64,000 nt of DNA from NCBI GenBank assembly GCA_963819645.1, contig CAWFWZ010000001.1:434001-498000 (forward strand), written 5' to 3'. The notes beneath the pieces were generated by a model that was not told where the DNA came from, did no database searches, and saw only the letters and a program-made list of their open reading frames with translations. The translations under genes and the position numbers were made by a program. The stretch is from CAVVDY01 sp963819645 (GTDB taxonomy: Bacteria > Acidobacteriota > Terriglobia > Terriglobales > Acidobacteriaceae). Numbering within the stretch: position 1 is the stretch's first letter; each line of letters opens with the position of its first letter. This document shows, piece after piece, positions 49,444 to 61,324 of this stretch.

Positions 49444-51483
49444 ATGAAATTTCCCTTCCGACGCATGACGGCCGCAATCGCCGGTGTGCTGCTGCTTCCT
49501 TTCAATGTTGTAGCTCAGCAAGCGAACGTGCCGGCTGCTCCGCAACCCGGTCAATCCGCAAACGCTCAGGGCTATTCCTCGCAAAACCTCTCGGTGAACC
49601 TGCAGAACGCTGAGCAGACGAAGACGCTCCCGACAACGGAGCGGGCGCAAGGACTGGGCGAACCGACATTCTGGCAGACCTGGAGCGCACACAGCGTCGA
49701 GCCGTTGAGCTTGCGGAACAGCGAGCGCCTGCGGTCGCTCATCGTCAACGGAACGCTGTATCTCTCACTCCACGACATGATTCTGCTGGCCGTCGAGAAC
49801 AATCTCGATGTCGAGGTGCAGCGCTATCAATTGTCCATCGCGGGGACGGACGTGCTGAGGGCCAAAGGTGGAGGCGTGACGCGTGGGCTGCCTCTCACCA
49901 TTCAGCAGACTCCGGTGGGTATCGGCGGGCCGGGCGGGACCTTACTGAACCAGGCGGCCGCGACGGGAGCGGTCAGCCCGACAGCATCGACGGTGAGCAA
50001 CGTCTTTGACGTAAACCAGCTTAGCGAAGCGCAGACAAACCTGTCGGTGCAGGGAAACATCCCTTTCAGCACCGGGCCGGCGATACCCACGTACGATCCC
50101 AATCTGACGGGAACCTTGGCCTGGGTACGGCGCGAACCTTCCGCGGGAACGAACGGCGGTATCGACAATGGTGCGCTTGTTCCCACCGACAACACCCTGG
50201 CAAACCTCTTTCTTTACCAGGGATTCTCCACCGGCTTGCAGGCACAGGCCGGGGTGTCGGACACCAACGACATCAATCTGTCGAACCTCTCGTACGCCGA
50301 TCCTTTGCGCCATCCCAACCTGGTGTTTCAAGCGACGCAGCCGTTGCTACGTGGCTTCGGATTCAACGTCAATCGACGCTACATCAGGATCTCGGAAAAT
50401 AATCAGAAGGTATCGCGCCTGGTCTTTCGGCAGCAGTTGATCGACCTGATTTATGGCGTCAGCCGGCTTTACTACGACCTGGTCAGCTTGAATGAGGACG
50501 TAGGCGTGCGGAAGGAAACGCTGGTCGCGGCCCAGCAGCTCTACAACGATGACAAGGCGCAGGTTGAAGTTGGTACGCTGGCTCCGCTGGAATTGACGCG
50601 TGTGGAGGCGCTGGTCGCTTCCGCAGAGCTCGACCTGACGCGATCACAGGGCCTGGTGCGGCAGCAGGAAGCGGTGGTCAAGAGCATGATCTCGCGCACC
50701 GGCAGCGCCGACCCCGATCTGCAAGCCGCGCGAATTTTGCCCACGGACACCATTGTCGTGCCGGAGCGCGCTGAGACGTTCAGTACGTCGCAGCTCATCG
50801 AGCAGGGGCTATCTAACCGCGCTGACCTTGCCCAGGCTGGGCTTCAGATAGAAAACGGCGAGATTACAGTTAAGGCTTCGCGCAACAATGTGCGCCCGGA
50901 GATCGATGCGGTTGGTGCGATTCAGTCGCACGGCGCGATTGGTTACACCGGATTCACTCCCATTGGCGGTGTTCCCCTGCCGCCTACCACTACGGGCATT
51001 AGCCAGGCCAGTGTCTACGAAGCAGGCGTGCAGTTGAGTCTGCCGTTCCGTAATCGTATTGCCCAGGCCGATGCCGCCCGCGATGAAATGCAACTGCGGC
51101 AGATGCAGGCGCGGGTTCAGCAGCTGCAGAACCAGATTCGTGATGAGATCGAGAACGCTGCCATTGCCGTCGACGTTGCGCGAACGGCCTACAGTGCAGC
51201 GGTGCGCAGCCGCGTTTATCAGGAACAGTTGTTGCAGGCCGAGAAGGAAAAGTACTCGGTGGGCGCTTCCACGAATTTCTTCATCGTGCAAGACGAGAGC
51301 ACGCTGGCGCAGGCGCGTTCGACGGAGGTGGTAGCGCGCAGCACCTATGTCAAGTCGAAAGTTGCATTGCAGCGCGCGCTGGGCACGCTACTGGAAGACT
51401 CCGGCATTCAGCTCGACGAGGCCATCCGGGCGCAACTGCCACCCTCACCGCCGCCGGTTGTTCTGCCTGCGGTGCCGCATTGA
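49444..51483 (+). CDS. TolC-family outer-membrane efflux protein
   Basis: Intact 679-residue outer-membrane channel completing the tripartite pump. The ATG at 49444 (MKFPFRRMTAAIAGVLLLPF) opens a signal peptide ending NVVAQ; an in-frame start lies 39 bp upstream. Residues about 25-85 are Gln/Asn-rich. The TolC helical repeats follow, for example LNEDVGVRKETLVAAQQLYN, KAQVEVGTLAPLELTRVEAL and, in the second half, RIAQADAARDEMQLRQMQAR and YSVGASTNFFIVQDESTLAQ. An inserted strand-rich region at about residues 130-290 makes it longer than typical TolC. It is 39 bp after the adaptor stop. Confidence 0.92.
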   Translation: MKFPFRRMTAAIAGVLLLPFNVVAQQANVPAAPQPGQSANAQGYSSQNLSVNLQNAEQTKTLPTTERAQGLGEPTFWQTWSAHSVEPLSLRNSERLRSLIVNGTLYLSLHDMILLAVENNLDVEVQRYQLSIAGTDVLRAKGGGVTRGLPLTIQQTPVGIGGPGGTLLNQAAATGAVSPTASTVSNVFDVNQLSEAQTNLSVQGNIPFSTGPAIPTYDPNLTGTLAWVRREPSAGTNGGIDNGALVPTDNTLANLFLYQGFSTGLQAQAGVSDTNDINLSNLSYADPLRHPNLVFQATQPLLRGFGFNVNRRYIRISENNQKVSRLVFRQQLIDLIYGVSRLYYDLVSLNEDVGVRKETLVAAQQLYNDDKAQVEVGTLAPLELTRVEALVASAELDLTRSQGLVRQQEAVVKSMISRTGSADPDLQAARILPTDTIVVPERAETFSTSQLIEQGLSNRADLAQAGLQIENGEITVKASRNNVRPEIDAVGAIQSHGAIGYTGFTPIGGVPLPPTTTGISQASVYEAGVQLSLPFRNRIAQADAARDEMQLRQMQARVQQLQNQIRDEIENAAIAVDVARTAYSAAVRSRVYQEQLLQAEKEKYSVGASTNFFIVQDESTLAQARSTEVVARSTYVKSKVALQRALGTLLEDSGIQLDEAIRAQLPPSPPPVVLPAVPH

Positions 51484-51518
51484 CCGCAACGGCACGCAGT
51501 GATAGAACGGTTACTTTT

Positions 51519-51694
51519 GGGTGGAAGCCCTCGCCTTCAGGCGAGGGGAAACGGATCTTACGGATCGAAGGGCTTTAGCCGTGGAGACAGGCTGAGCGAG
51601 GAGCGCGAATGTTCGTGCGCGGCCCGGCGCTAAAGCGCAATTGAACGATTCCGTTTGATCCGTGGTCGTCCGCATAAATGCGGGGGCTTCCACC
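51519..51694. repeat. Composite nested hairpin element, copy 3
   Basis: Outer tags GGGTGGAAGC and GCTTCCACCC. The left hairpin is CCCTCGCC-TTCA-GGCGAGGG (perfect 8 bp). In the right hairpin only the inner five pairs CCGCA-TAAA-TGCGG hold. Inner hairpins GGC-TTTA-GCC and GCGC-TAAA-GCGC match copy 2. It follows the TolC gene and precedes the DUF2461 gene. It is longer than copies 1 and 2 because of about 40 extra bases between the inner hairpins. Confidence 0.8.
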
Positions 51695-51761
51695 CAAGAC
51701 GCCGCTACTTTCAGCGATTGCGCAGCCTTGATTTACTCTTGGAATTTCCGAGGAACCCATC

Positions 51762-52433
51762 GTGCCTGAAACAGCCTTCTTTTCGCCCGAAGTCTTCGTC
51801 TTTCTGAAGCAATTAAAGCGCAACAACGATCGCGAATGGTTTGCCAAGCACAAAGAGCGTTTTCAGGAATGTGCGGTCAAGCCGGCGCTTGCTTTCATCG
51901 ATGCTTTCGCGCCGCACTTGCACGAAATCAGCCCTCACTTTTTGGCCGACGCTCGTCCCGCGCGCGGCTCGCTCTTTCGCATCTATCGCGACACACGTTT
52001 CTCGCACGACAAGAAGCCTTTCAAGACTCACATTGGGATTCACTTCTCGCATTCCAAGGGCAAGGACGCTCACGCGCCGGTGTTTTACCTGCACCTTGAG
52101 CCGGGCGGCTGCTTTGTCGCTGCGGGAATCTGGCATCCCGATAATCGCGCTCTGACCATGATCCGCACCGCCATCGTCAGCCAGCCTCAAGAGTGGAAGC
52201 GAGTACGCGGCAAGCTGTCGCTTGAGGGCGACAAGCTGAAGAAGCCGCCGCGAGGGTTTGATCCCGGGCATCCGTTTATCGAAGATCTGAAGATGAAGGG
52301 CTTCGTTTCTTCGGTGGAACTGGAGGAGAGCCAGATTTGCGGAGGCAAGTTTCTGCGCGAATTTGCAGCTGAGTGCCGCAAGATGGCGCCGCTGGTGGAG
52401 TTCACGACGAAGGCGCTGGGACTGAAATACTGA
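51762..52433 (+). CDS. DUF2461 / TIGR02453 family protein
   Basis: Intact 223-residue cytosolic protein. It begins MPETAFFSPEVFVFLKQLKR, with the family hallmark NNDREWFAKHKERFQE. Other conserved segments are RDTRFSHDKKPFKTHIGIHF and FYLHLEPGGCFVAAGIWHPD. The family is widespread in bacteria and fungi, but its function has not been established as far as I know. It is convergent with the small gene at 52446. No frame change. Confidence 0.9.
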   Translation: MPETAFFSPEVFVFLKQLKRNNDREWFAKHKERFQECAVKPALAFIDAFAPHLHEISPHFLADARPARGSLFRIYRDTRFSHDKKPFKTHIGIHFSHSKGKDAHAPVFYLHLEPGGCFVAAGIWHPDNRALTMIRTAIVSQPQEWKRVRGKLSLEGDKLKKPPRGFDPGHPFIEDLKMKGFVSSVELEESQICGGKFLREFAAECRKMAPLVEFTTKALGLKY

Positions 52434-52445
52434 CTTCGCCACGAG

Positions 52446-52751
52446 TCAGAACACCTTCGGATTATTGGGATCACCCGAATCAATGTTGATTTGCTGCTCT
52501 TTTTTTCGGCCTGCGTACCAGCAGGGCTTGTCGCCCATGTGGGGCAGCAGAGAACGAACGCACTCGATGGTTTGCGGGCCGGCGTAGTCGAATTCTGTCT
52601 TACCGCTCTTTAGCTTGACGGTGTAGTAAGTGTCCAGCGTGACGCTGCCGAACGCGTTCTGATTGCGCCGCGCTCGTAGCGCCAGCCAGCCGTAGTCGCC
52701 GAGATAAATGAGGGCGAGCAGCACCACAACCGCAATCAGCCAGCGTTTCAT
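52446..52751 (-). CDS. Small membrane-anchored hypothetical protein
   Basis: 101 residues from the ATG at 52751. The N-terminal helix KRWLIAVVVLLALIYLGDYG is followed by a small extracytoplasmic domain with two Cys (TIECVRSLLPHMGDKPCWYA) that could form a disulfide. It ends INIDSGDPNNPKVF. The frame is open a further 51 codons upstream, but that part overlaps the divergent oxidase gene and looks non-native. No known family recognised. Confidence 0.6.
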   Translation of the reverse strand: MKRWLIAVVVLLALIYLGDYGWLALRARRNQNAFGSVTLDTYYTVKLKSGKTEFDYAGPQTIECVRSLLPHMGDKPCWYAGRKKEQQINIDSGDPNNPKVF

Positions 52752-52872
52752 AGTCTCGACCGAGAGTACCGGGCGCAGCGGCAGGTGGGCAACTCCGGCC
52801 GGAGCCAGGGTGGAAAGCGACGGTTGAGTTCTGGTCGCTCCACGGGCATCATATGTCACAGAGCCATGTGAT

Positions 52873-53697
52873 GTGGGGAAGAGGGATCTGTCGACGGATC
52901 CCATAACGCTTTCCGATCACCGCTCCAGCCTGCGGAGATTTGAATCCTTGAGCCCGAGAAGTGGCATTGGCGAACCGAAGACCTCGAACGGGGGAGGCGG
53001 GCGCCCGCCGGTCGACTCCTGGCCGGGAGGCGGAGGAGGCTCGGGCGGCCGTGGCGGCGGAGACGACGTTCCTTATCGCGAACGCCTGCGGCGCTATCGC
53101 ATGGGGGTGCTGCTGGGGCTGACGTCGGTGGTGATGCTCTTCGTCTCGTTCACTACGGCCTACGTGGTCCGCAAAGCTGGCGCCGTGTGGGATCCTGCCA
53201 GCAATAACTACATCAGTAACTGGGTGCCGATCACGCTGCCAGTGAAAGTTCTGCTGCTGAACACATTCGTCCTGCTGCTTAGTGGCTTCACTCTGGAACG
53301 CGCTCGTCGCCGTGCCCAGGCCGATGTCGCGCTTGCGCCCATCGCTGACATGCCTGGCATTCGCGTCAGCACGCAGGCATCGTTGCCGTGGGTCTATGTG
53401 ACCATCTTGCTCGGAGTCGCTTTTCTCGGTGGGCAGTACTATGCCTGGGAGAGGATCGCGGCAACCAATTCGCATCTCAGCAGCAGTATCAGCAGCGGAT
53501 TCTTCTTCGTCCTGACCGGCGTGCATGCGGTTCACCTGCTAGGAGGCATATTGGCCTTGCTGTACGCCGGGGCTACTACGTGGCTGCGTCGTCCGCCGGA
53601 GACACGTCGCATCGTGATCGATGTGACGGCCTGGTACTGGCACTTCATGGCACTGCTTTGGATCTACGTCTTCGGGCTGTTGTACTTCGCGCGATAA
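52873..53697 (+). CDS. Haem-copper oxidase subunit III-like protein, orphan copy
   Basis: Intact 274 residues. Residues 1-75 are hydrophilic with a Gly-rich run (GGGGGSGGRGGGDD). The membrane part begins MGVLLGLTSVVMLFVSFTTA and has about five helices, including VYVTILLGVAFLGGQYYAWE and FFFVLTGVHAVHLLGGILAL. It ends VTAWYWHFMALLWIYVFGLL, the WHFM/WxxF pattern of subunit III. It is not linked to other oxidase genes here and differs from coxC at 32766. A start at 53101 is possible, but the open upstream frame favours 52873. It may serve a second oxidase or quinol oxidase. Confidence 0.8.
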   Translation: MGKRDLSTDPITLSDHRSSLRRFESLSPRSGIGEPKTSNGGGGRPPVDSWPGGGGGSGGRGGGDDVPYRERLRRYRMGVLLGLTSVVMLFVSFTTAYVVRKAGAVWDPASNNYISNWVPITLPVKVLLLNTFVLLLSGFTLERARRRAQADVALAPIADMPGIRVSTQASLPWVYVTILLGVAFLGGQYYAWERIAATNSHLSSSISSGFFFVLTGVHAVHLLGGILALLYAGATTWLRRPPETRRIVIDVTAWYWHFMALLWIYVFGLLYFAR

Positions 53698-53839
53698 GCA
53701 GGCCGCCAAGAGCTGTCCCGCACGGCGGGACGGGCTGATCCAATCTGCATTTATAATCAGAGGTTTCAGCAGTCGCTTTTGAGCCATTCTGTAAGGGTGC
53801 GCACGTGTGCACCTTGGGCGCGCTGAATATTTTAGCCAA

Positions 53840-56779
<2,940 letters not shown>

Positions 56780-56788
56780 GAAAGATCT

Positions 56789-56925
56789 TCACCACGGAGG
56801 CCACGGAGGGCGGAAAGACCTTCACCACGGAGAGCACCGAGGTCACGGAGTACAGAGAAGAAAACCGCTGGGTTTCTTTTCTCTCTTCAGACTTTCGTAT
56901 TCTCCGTGTCCTCTCTGTCCTCGTG
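56789..56925. repeat. CACGGAG-family repeat cluster
   Basis: Two direct CACCACGGAG copies (about 56790-56810 and 56822-56850) and an inverse arm (tccgtgtcctctctgtcctc, about 56903-56926). The inverse arm overlaps the start of the TPR gene and encodes its first residues. Confidence 0.7.
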
Positions 56926-58253
56926 GTTCAAGCTTTTTCTGTTCGCGCTAGTGCTCTCGCCGCTGAGCGCAACCGCCGCAGGAGAGCAAGCCCACCGTCC
57001 GTCACCACACGGTACAGGAAGCCACGACGGAAACTTCTCCCGAAGTCGAGCAGGCGGAAGCGGCGATCCAGAAAGGCGACTACGCCACAGCGCAGTCGCT
57101 GCTGGAGAAAGCCGTCGCCGCGAATCTCGACGACTATCTCGCCTGGTTCGATCTCGGTTACGTCTACAAAGCGACGAACCAGCTCGATAAAGCAATCGAA
57201 GCCTATCGCAAATCGATTGCAGCCAAGCCGGATGTCTTTGAGTCGAATCTCAATCTCGGCATTTTGCTGGCGCGGCAGGGCAACAACGCTGAAGCTGCGA
57301 AGTACCTGAAGGCCGCAACGCAACTGAAGCCGACGGCTCACGTCGAAGAGGGACTGGCGCGCGCGTGGCAGTCGCTGGGCATTGTTGTGCAAGATACCGA
57401 TCCGCAGCAGGCGCTGGCGGCTTTTGCCGAGGCAGCGAAACTCCAGCCCAACAATTTCGAAGCCCACTTCGCGGCTGGGCAAGTGCTGGAAAAGCAGAAT
57501 CAGCTCGATGCTGCAGCCAAAGAATACGAGACGGCGGCGGCGCTCGATCCCAAGTCGATCGAGCCGGTCGTCGCTCTGTCGGTGGTGTACACCAAGCAGC
57601 AGAAGTATGCACAGGCCGAGACGATGCTGCGCAAGCTGCTTGCCGGCGATCCGCAAAACCAGACCGTGCGTACTCAATTGGGACTCATTCTCGCCGCTGA
57701 GGGCAAGAACGAAGAAGCGGCAAAAGAGTTGAGCGGAAACGATGGCAAGATTCCCGGTGATCCGCATGCTGCCTCGAGTTGGGAACGCTGTATGTCAAAG
57801 CCGGAAAGTATGCCGAGGCGGAGCAACTGTTTCGCAGTGCCGTGCAGAAGCTTCCGCAGGATGCCGAAGCTCATTACGCTCTGGGTTCGGCGCTGATGCA
57901 GGAAAAGAAGTATCCTGAGGCGCAGCAGGAGCTGCTGATGACGGTGAAACTCAAGCCCGATCTTGGCGAAGCCTACGGCAACCTGGCAGTTGTGGCCTCG
58001 GAGAACAGGGACTATCAGCTCGCGATTCGGGCGCTGGATGCCCGGGCCAAACTGCTGCCGGAGACCCCTGCGACCTACTTCCTTCGCGCAACTTCATTCG
58101 ACAATCTGAAAGCTACAAAGCAGGCTGTGGATTCATACAAGCAATTCCTTCAAGCCGACGCGGGACAAGCAACCGGACATGGAATGGCAGGCGCGGCATC
58201 GCCTCATCGCGCTCGACCCCGCAAACGCGAAAAAGTATGAGCCTCCGAAGTGA
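56906..58253 (+). CDS. Exported tetratricopeptide repeat protein (several frameshifts)
   Basis: A signal peptide (SSLSSWFKLFLFALVLSPLS, cleavage near ATAAG) from a GTG at 56906 is followed, after a frame change near 56990, by about ten TPR units. Examples are EAAIQKGDYATAQSLLEKAV, LGYVYKATNQLDKAIEAYRK, LARQGNNAEAAKYLKAATQL, LEKQNQLDAAAKEYETAAAL, YVKAGKYAEAEQLFRSAVQK and YALGSALMQEKKYPEAQQEL. Further changes lie near 57775 and 58165; the last restores a C-terminus ending NAKKYEPPK. About 445 residues, probably periplasmic and a scaffold. Its first codons lie inside a CACGGAG-family repeat. The next two exported genes follow without gaps, forming an operon. Confidence 0.78.
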
Positions 58254-58254
58254 T

Positions 58255-58708
58255 ATGCGTATCTGGTGGCAAATTTCGGTCCTGGCGTTACTGCTCTGCT
58301 GCTTTGCCCTGTCGAAGACGGAGAGCCCAGCCGACCTGAAGACACGCGCTGATAACGCTCACGGTGGGGAAGAGGCGAAGCTATGCATCGAGTATGCCCA
58401 TGCTGAGCTGGAGTATGCCAACGATTTGTTCACTAAGGGCGACGTGGATGCAGGCACAATCTGCCGTAACTAGCGTTATGGAATATGTGCGTAAGGGAAG
58501 CAGCGCGGCCAAGTCATCGGGCAAGCGGCTGAAGCAAACCGAAATTGAATTGCGCAAACTGGAAAAGCGCATGAAGGACATCGCCGAGAGTCTCAATCTT
58601 GACGACCGTCCGCCGGTGCTCAAGTCGGTGGATGAGATCGAGCAACTGCGCGCAGGACTTCTGGCCGCTATGTTTGGACCGCAAGCCGAACCGAAAGGCA
58701 AGTCATGA
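58255..58708 (+). CDS. Small exported helical protein (one frameshift)
   Basis: The ATG at 58255 starts 1 bp after the TPR stop. Signal peptide MRIWWQISVLALLLCCFALS, then KTESPADLKTRADNAHGGEE and a helical region AKLCIEYAHAELEYANDLFT. A frame change near 58455 joins to AQSAVTSVMEYVRKGSSAAK and the charged coiled coil RLKQTEIELRKLEKRMKDIA. About 150 residues. The pattern of a short exported helical bundle with a following homologue-like gene suggests a periplasmic accessory of the TPR protein. Family unknown. Confidence 0.65.
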
Positions 58709-59264
58709 GAATACTGAAGCGAGTTTTGGTGAGCGGTGTGATTCTCGTGAGCCTTACTTCGTTAGCTGCTGCACAGGTGAAGAATCGCGATCCGCTGACC
58801 GAGCAGGAAGTGGATCAGATGCGCGAGACTGCCGACTTCCCCAGTAAGCGGCTGGAACTCATGATCGGCTTTGCTCGCGGCGCGTATGAAGAGCATTGAA
58901 GACTTGCGCGCGGCGACCAAGATACCGCCGGACCGGCCGGCGAAGATTCACGATCTGTTGCAGGACTTTCTCGTCGTTGCTGGATGAGATGGACGACAAC
59001 ATCGATATGTATGGTGCGCACAAGACCGATATGCGCAAGGGGTTGAAGCTGCTGATAGAAGCCGATAGCGAATGGCAGCTCCAGCTGCGGCAACTAAAGG
59101 AGCAGTCTCCGCCGGAAGAGCTTCAGCAGTATTCGTTTGTTTTGACCAACGCCAAAGACGCAGTCAACGATAGCGCGCAGAGCACACGCGAGACGCTTGA
59201 GGAACAGAACAAGCTCGCTGCCGAAAAGAAGCTCAACAAGGAATGGACGGAGCGAAAAGATTAG
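58705..59264 (+). CDS. Small exported helical protein, second (two frameshifts)
   Basis: Overlaps the preceding gene as ATGA. Signal peptide MRILKRVLVSGVILVSLTSL, mature start near AAAQV. Then KNRDPLTEQEVDQMRETADF and FPSKRLELMIGFA. Frame changes near 58885 and 58970 join to KSIEDLRAATKIPPDRPAKI and SLLDEMDDNIDMYGAHKTDM, with a helical C-terminus rich in Glu and Lys ending EWTERKD. About 186 residues. Third gene of the TPR operon; convergent with the formyltransferase (the ends overlap by about 4 bp). No family recognised. Confidence 0.65.
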
Positions 59265-60049
59265 CGCAGTCTTCGCCCTTGCGCGACAAACTTCTTGAAA
59301 TCTTCCTTGGTCGGCATGCTGAAATGTGTGGCCTGTGATGCGTCGTTGGGGATCAGGTCGTAATTATCGGATTCCACCAGGTGCACCGCTTCGACGATCG
59401 CTTCCGCTGCAAGATCTTTCGAGCGCGCCATGATGTCTTCCAGCGTGTCCTGCGGATTGATGCGGTATTTCTTCTGCACCAGAATCGGACCGTTGTCGAG
59501 CTTGGCGTCGACGAAGTGAACGCTGACGCCGCCCTCGGTCTCGCCGTTGGCTAGGGTCCAGAAGCTGGGCATCAGGCCGCGATACTTGGGCAGGAGCGCA
59601 CCGTGACAGTTCACGATTCCTTTCGGCGTTTGTGCTAACAGGTCCTTGCGATACATCTGCGTGCCCGAGATTGACACGATGAACTCAACTCCCGAATCGC
59701 GCAGGTGCTTGCGAAAATCTTCGGTGTTGACGTTCACCTGCTCGGTGACATGCACGCCATACTTGCGCGCGACCGCCTTCACCGAATAGCAAGTGCGGGT
59801 CGAGCCTAAGAGATCGTTGAAGAACTTCGCCTTGATCTTGTAGCTCGCAACCTGCCGTAGCTTCCACTGGAAGTAGCGGAATCCGTACAGCTTGTAGAGG
59901 TCCTTCGCGGTCTCGAACACCGTGCGCTTGCCTTGCGCCACCGACTGAATATTGATGCCGGCGGTCGAGTCGTGAAATTCGCGCAGATACTTGTCGAGTA
60001 CCTTGGGCAAAAAATAAGGTTCATCCTGAATGAAGACGTATTTGATCAA
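59261..60049 (-). CDS. Formyltransferase-fold protein (methionyl-tRNA/UDP-sugar formyltransferase family)
   Basis: Intact, about 262 residues. I place the start at TTG 60049 (then IKYVFIQDEPYFLPKVLDKY), which overlaps the stop of the upstream GT2 gene as TTGA; the frame is open 57 bp further. The formyl-THF enzyme signature is present: Asn and His in GIVNCHGALLPKYRG, and Asp in FVDAKLDNGPILVQ. The N-terminal sequence differs from true Fmt and there is no C-terminal tRNA-binding domain. In operon with a glycosyltransferase, it is more likely a sugar N-formyltransferase. Substrate unproven. Confidence 0.8.
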   Translation of the reverse strand: MIKYVFIQDEPYFLPKVLDKYLREFHDSTAGINIQSVAQGKRTVFETAKDLYKLYGFRYFQWKLRQVASYKIKAKFFNDLLGSTRTCYSVKAVARKYGVHVTEQVNVNTEDFRKHLRDSGVEFIVSISGTQMYRKDLLAQTPKGIVNCHGALLPKYRGLMPSFWTLANGETEGGVSVHFVDAKLDNGPILVQKKYRINPQDTLEDIMARSKDLAAEAIVEAVHLVESDNYDLIPNDASQATHFSMPTKEDFKKFVAQGRRLR

Positions 60050-61212
60050 GCGGACATTTTCCTTGGAGACGAAACAGCTCGGCGGACTTTGGTGGTCGGC
60101 TTCCAAATCTTCTCAGCAGGTACGAAGAAGATGCGGGCAGCGGCAATGGTTGCCAGCATCAACGCAACGAAGGTCCGCGCCAGTGCCGAGGCGCGCTTCA
60201 GCGGGAATCGCTCAGGCACCAGCGGATCAAGCGCCGCCAGTGCATAGAACAGAATTTGCGGAGCGAGCACGATCCAGTTCCACGGGCTCGGCAAAGCGAA
60301 GCTGCTCAGGAAAACCGCAATCAACGCATACGGCAGCAACAGCCGCGACAGCTTGTAGGAGCAGAAGTGCCACCAGTGTTTGTAAACCGGGAACAGCAGG
60401 CGCGGGTAGTAGCCGACGAGCTGAATGAGTCCGGCGAGACTGCGAGCCTTGCGGCTGAACTCGGCGTCGAGCGCGGTGGGAAAGTCGTAGACCTTGGCGC
60501 GCTCGTCCCAGAAAATGCGATAGCCCTTGAGCAGCGCACCGACCGGCAGATAGCAATCGTCGATCAGCAAGTCGGTCGGGATGGGCTTCACCATGCTGCG
60601 GCGCATGGCATAGACGCAGCCGGTAACCACCATCATGGAAGTCGCGCGATTCAGGTTGCCGCGTACCCACCACTCGAAACGCCAGTAGAGCCCAACGCTC
60701 TCTTCCTCGTTGGTTTCGCCCGAGAGGATCACGTGCTGGCCTGAGACGGCGCCGACCTTGGGATCTTCCAGACACTCCACCAGGCAGCGCAGGCAGATCG
60801 GGTCGACGTCCTGGCGCACATCCGTAAAGAAGATAACGTCGCCGGTGGCGCGCGCCATGCCGGCATTCAGGGCCGCAGCTTTGCCGCCCTTGGGTACCTT
60901 CACCAGCTTGACGTTCTGGTCGACGTACTCGGAGACGATGGCTTCGGTGCCGTCGGTCGAGCCGTCGGAGATGATGATGATCTCCAGCAGCTCCTTTGGG
61001 TAATCCATCGCGAAGAGCGAGTTCAGCTTGCGACGGATCCAGCGCTCGCCGTTATGGACGGGAATCAGAACGCTGACGATGCGGAAATTTTTGCGGATTT
61101 GTACTTCTGGGGCAGGGAAGAACGCCAGCAGCGCCACTAAAAGTGGATAGCCGGCCATGACATAGAAAACAAAGGCCGCGCTGGCTACGAATGCAATGAC
61201 GCCCCAGGACAT
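60046..61212 (-). CDS. Membrane-bound GT2 glycosyltransferase (polysaccharide synthase type)
   Basis: Intact 388 residues. N-terminal helix (IAFVASAAFVFYVMAGYPLL), then the GT-A domain: VSVLIPVHNGERWIRRKLNS, IIISDGSTDGTEAIV, GKAAALNAGMARATGDVIFF with TDVRQDV in the DxD position, and LIDDCYLPVGALLKGYR (the ED/DD acceptor motif). C-terminal helices (LLLPYALIAVFLSSFALPSP and ALARTFVALMLATIAAARIF) make it a processive-type or Wba-like enzyme embedded in the membrane. It lies between the polysaccharide deacetylase and the formyltransferase, all on the minus strand. Confidence 0.88.
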   Translation of the reverse strand: MSWGVIAFVASAAFVFYVMAGYPLLVALLAFFPAPEVQIRKNFRIVSVLIPVHNGERWIRRKLNSLFAMDYPKELLEIIIISDGSTDGTEAIVSEYVDQNVKLVKVPKGGKAAALNAGMARATGDVIFFTDVRQDVDPICLRCLVECLEDPKVGAVSGQHVILSGETNEEESVGLYWRFEWWVRGNLNRATSMMVVTGCVYAMRRSMVKPIPTDLLIDDCYLPVGALLKGYRIFWDERAKVYDFPTALDAEFSRKARSLAGLIQLVGYYPRLLFPVYKHWWHFCSYKLSRLLLPYALIAVFLSSFALPSPWNWIVLAPQILFYALAALDPLVPERFPLKRASALARTFVALMLATIAAARIFFVPAEKIWKPTTKVRRAVSSPRKMSA

Positions 61213-61324
61213 TTCAAGTTGAATGTACCACAGCAGAGTGACGGAATTGCGCTCAGTCAGCGCCCTGCGGCCAGGTTCGCTGAGCTGTGCGGAACACCTT
61301 CCCGCATCGGAACGATGTCGCCGT

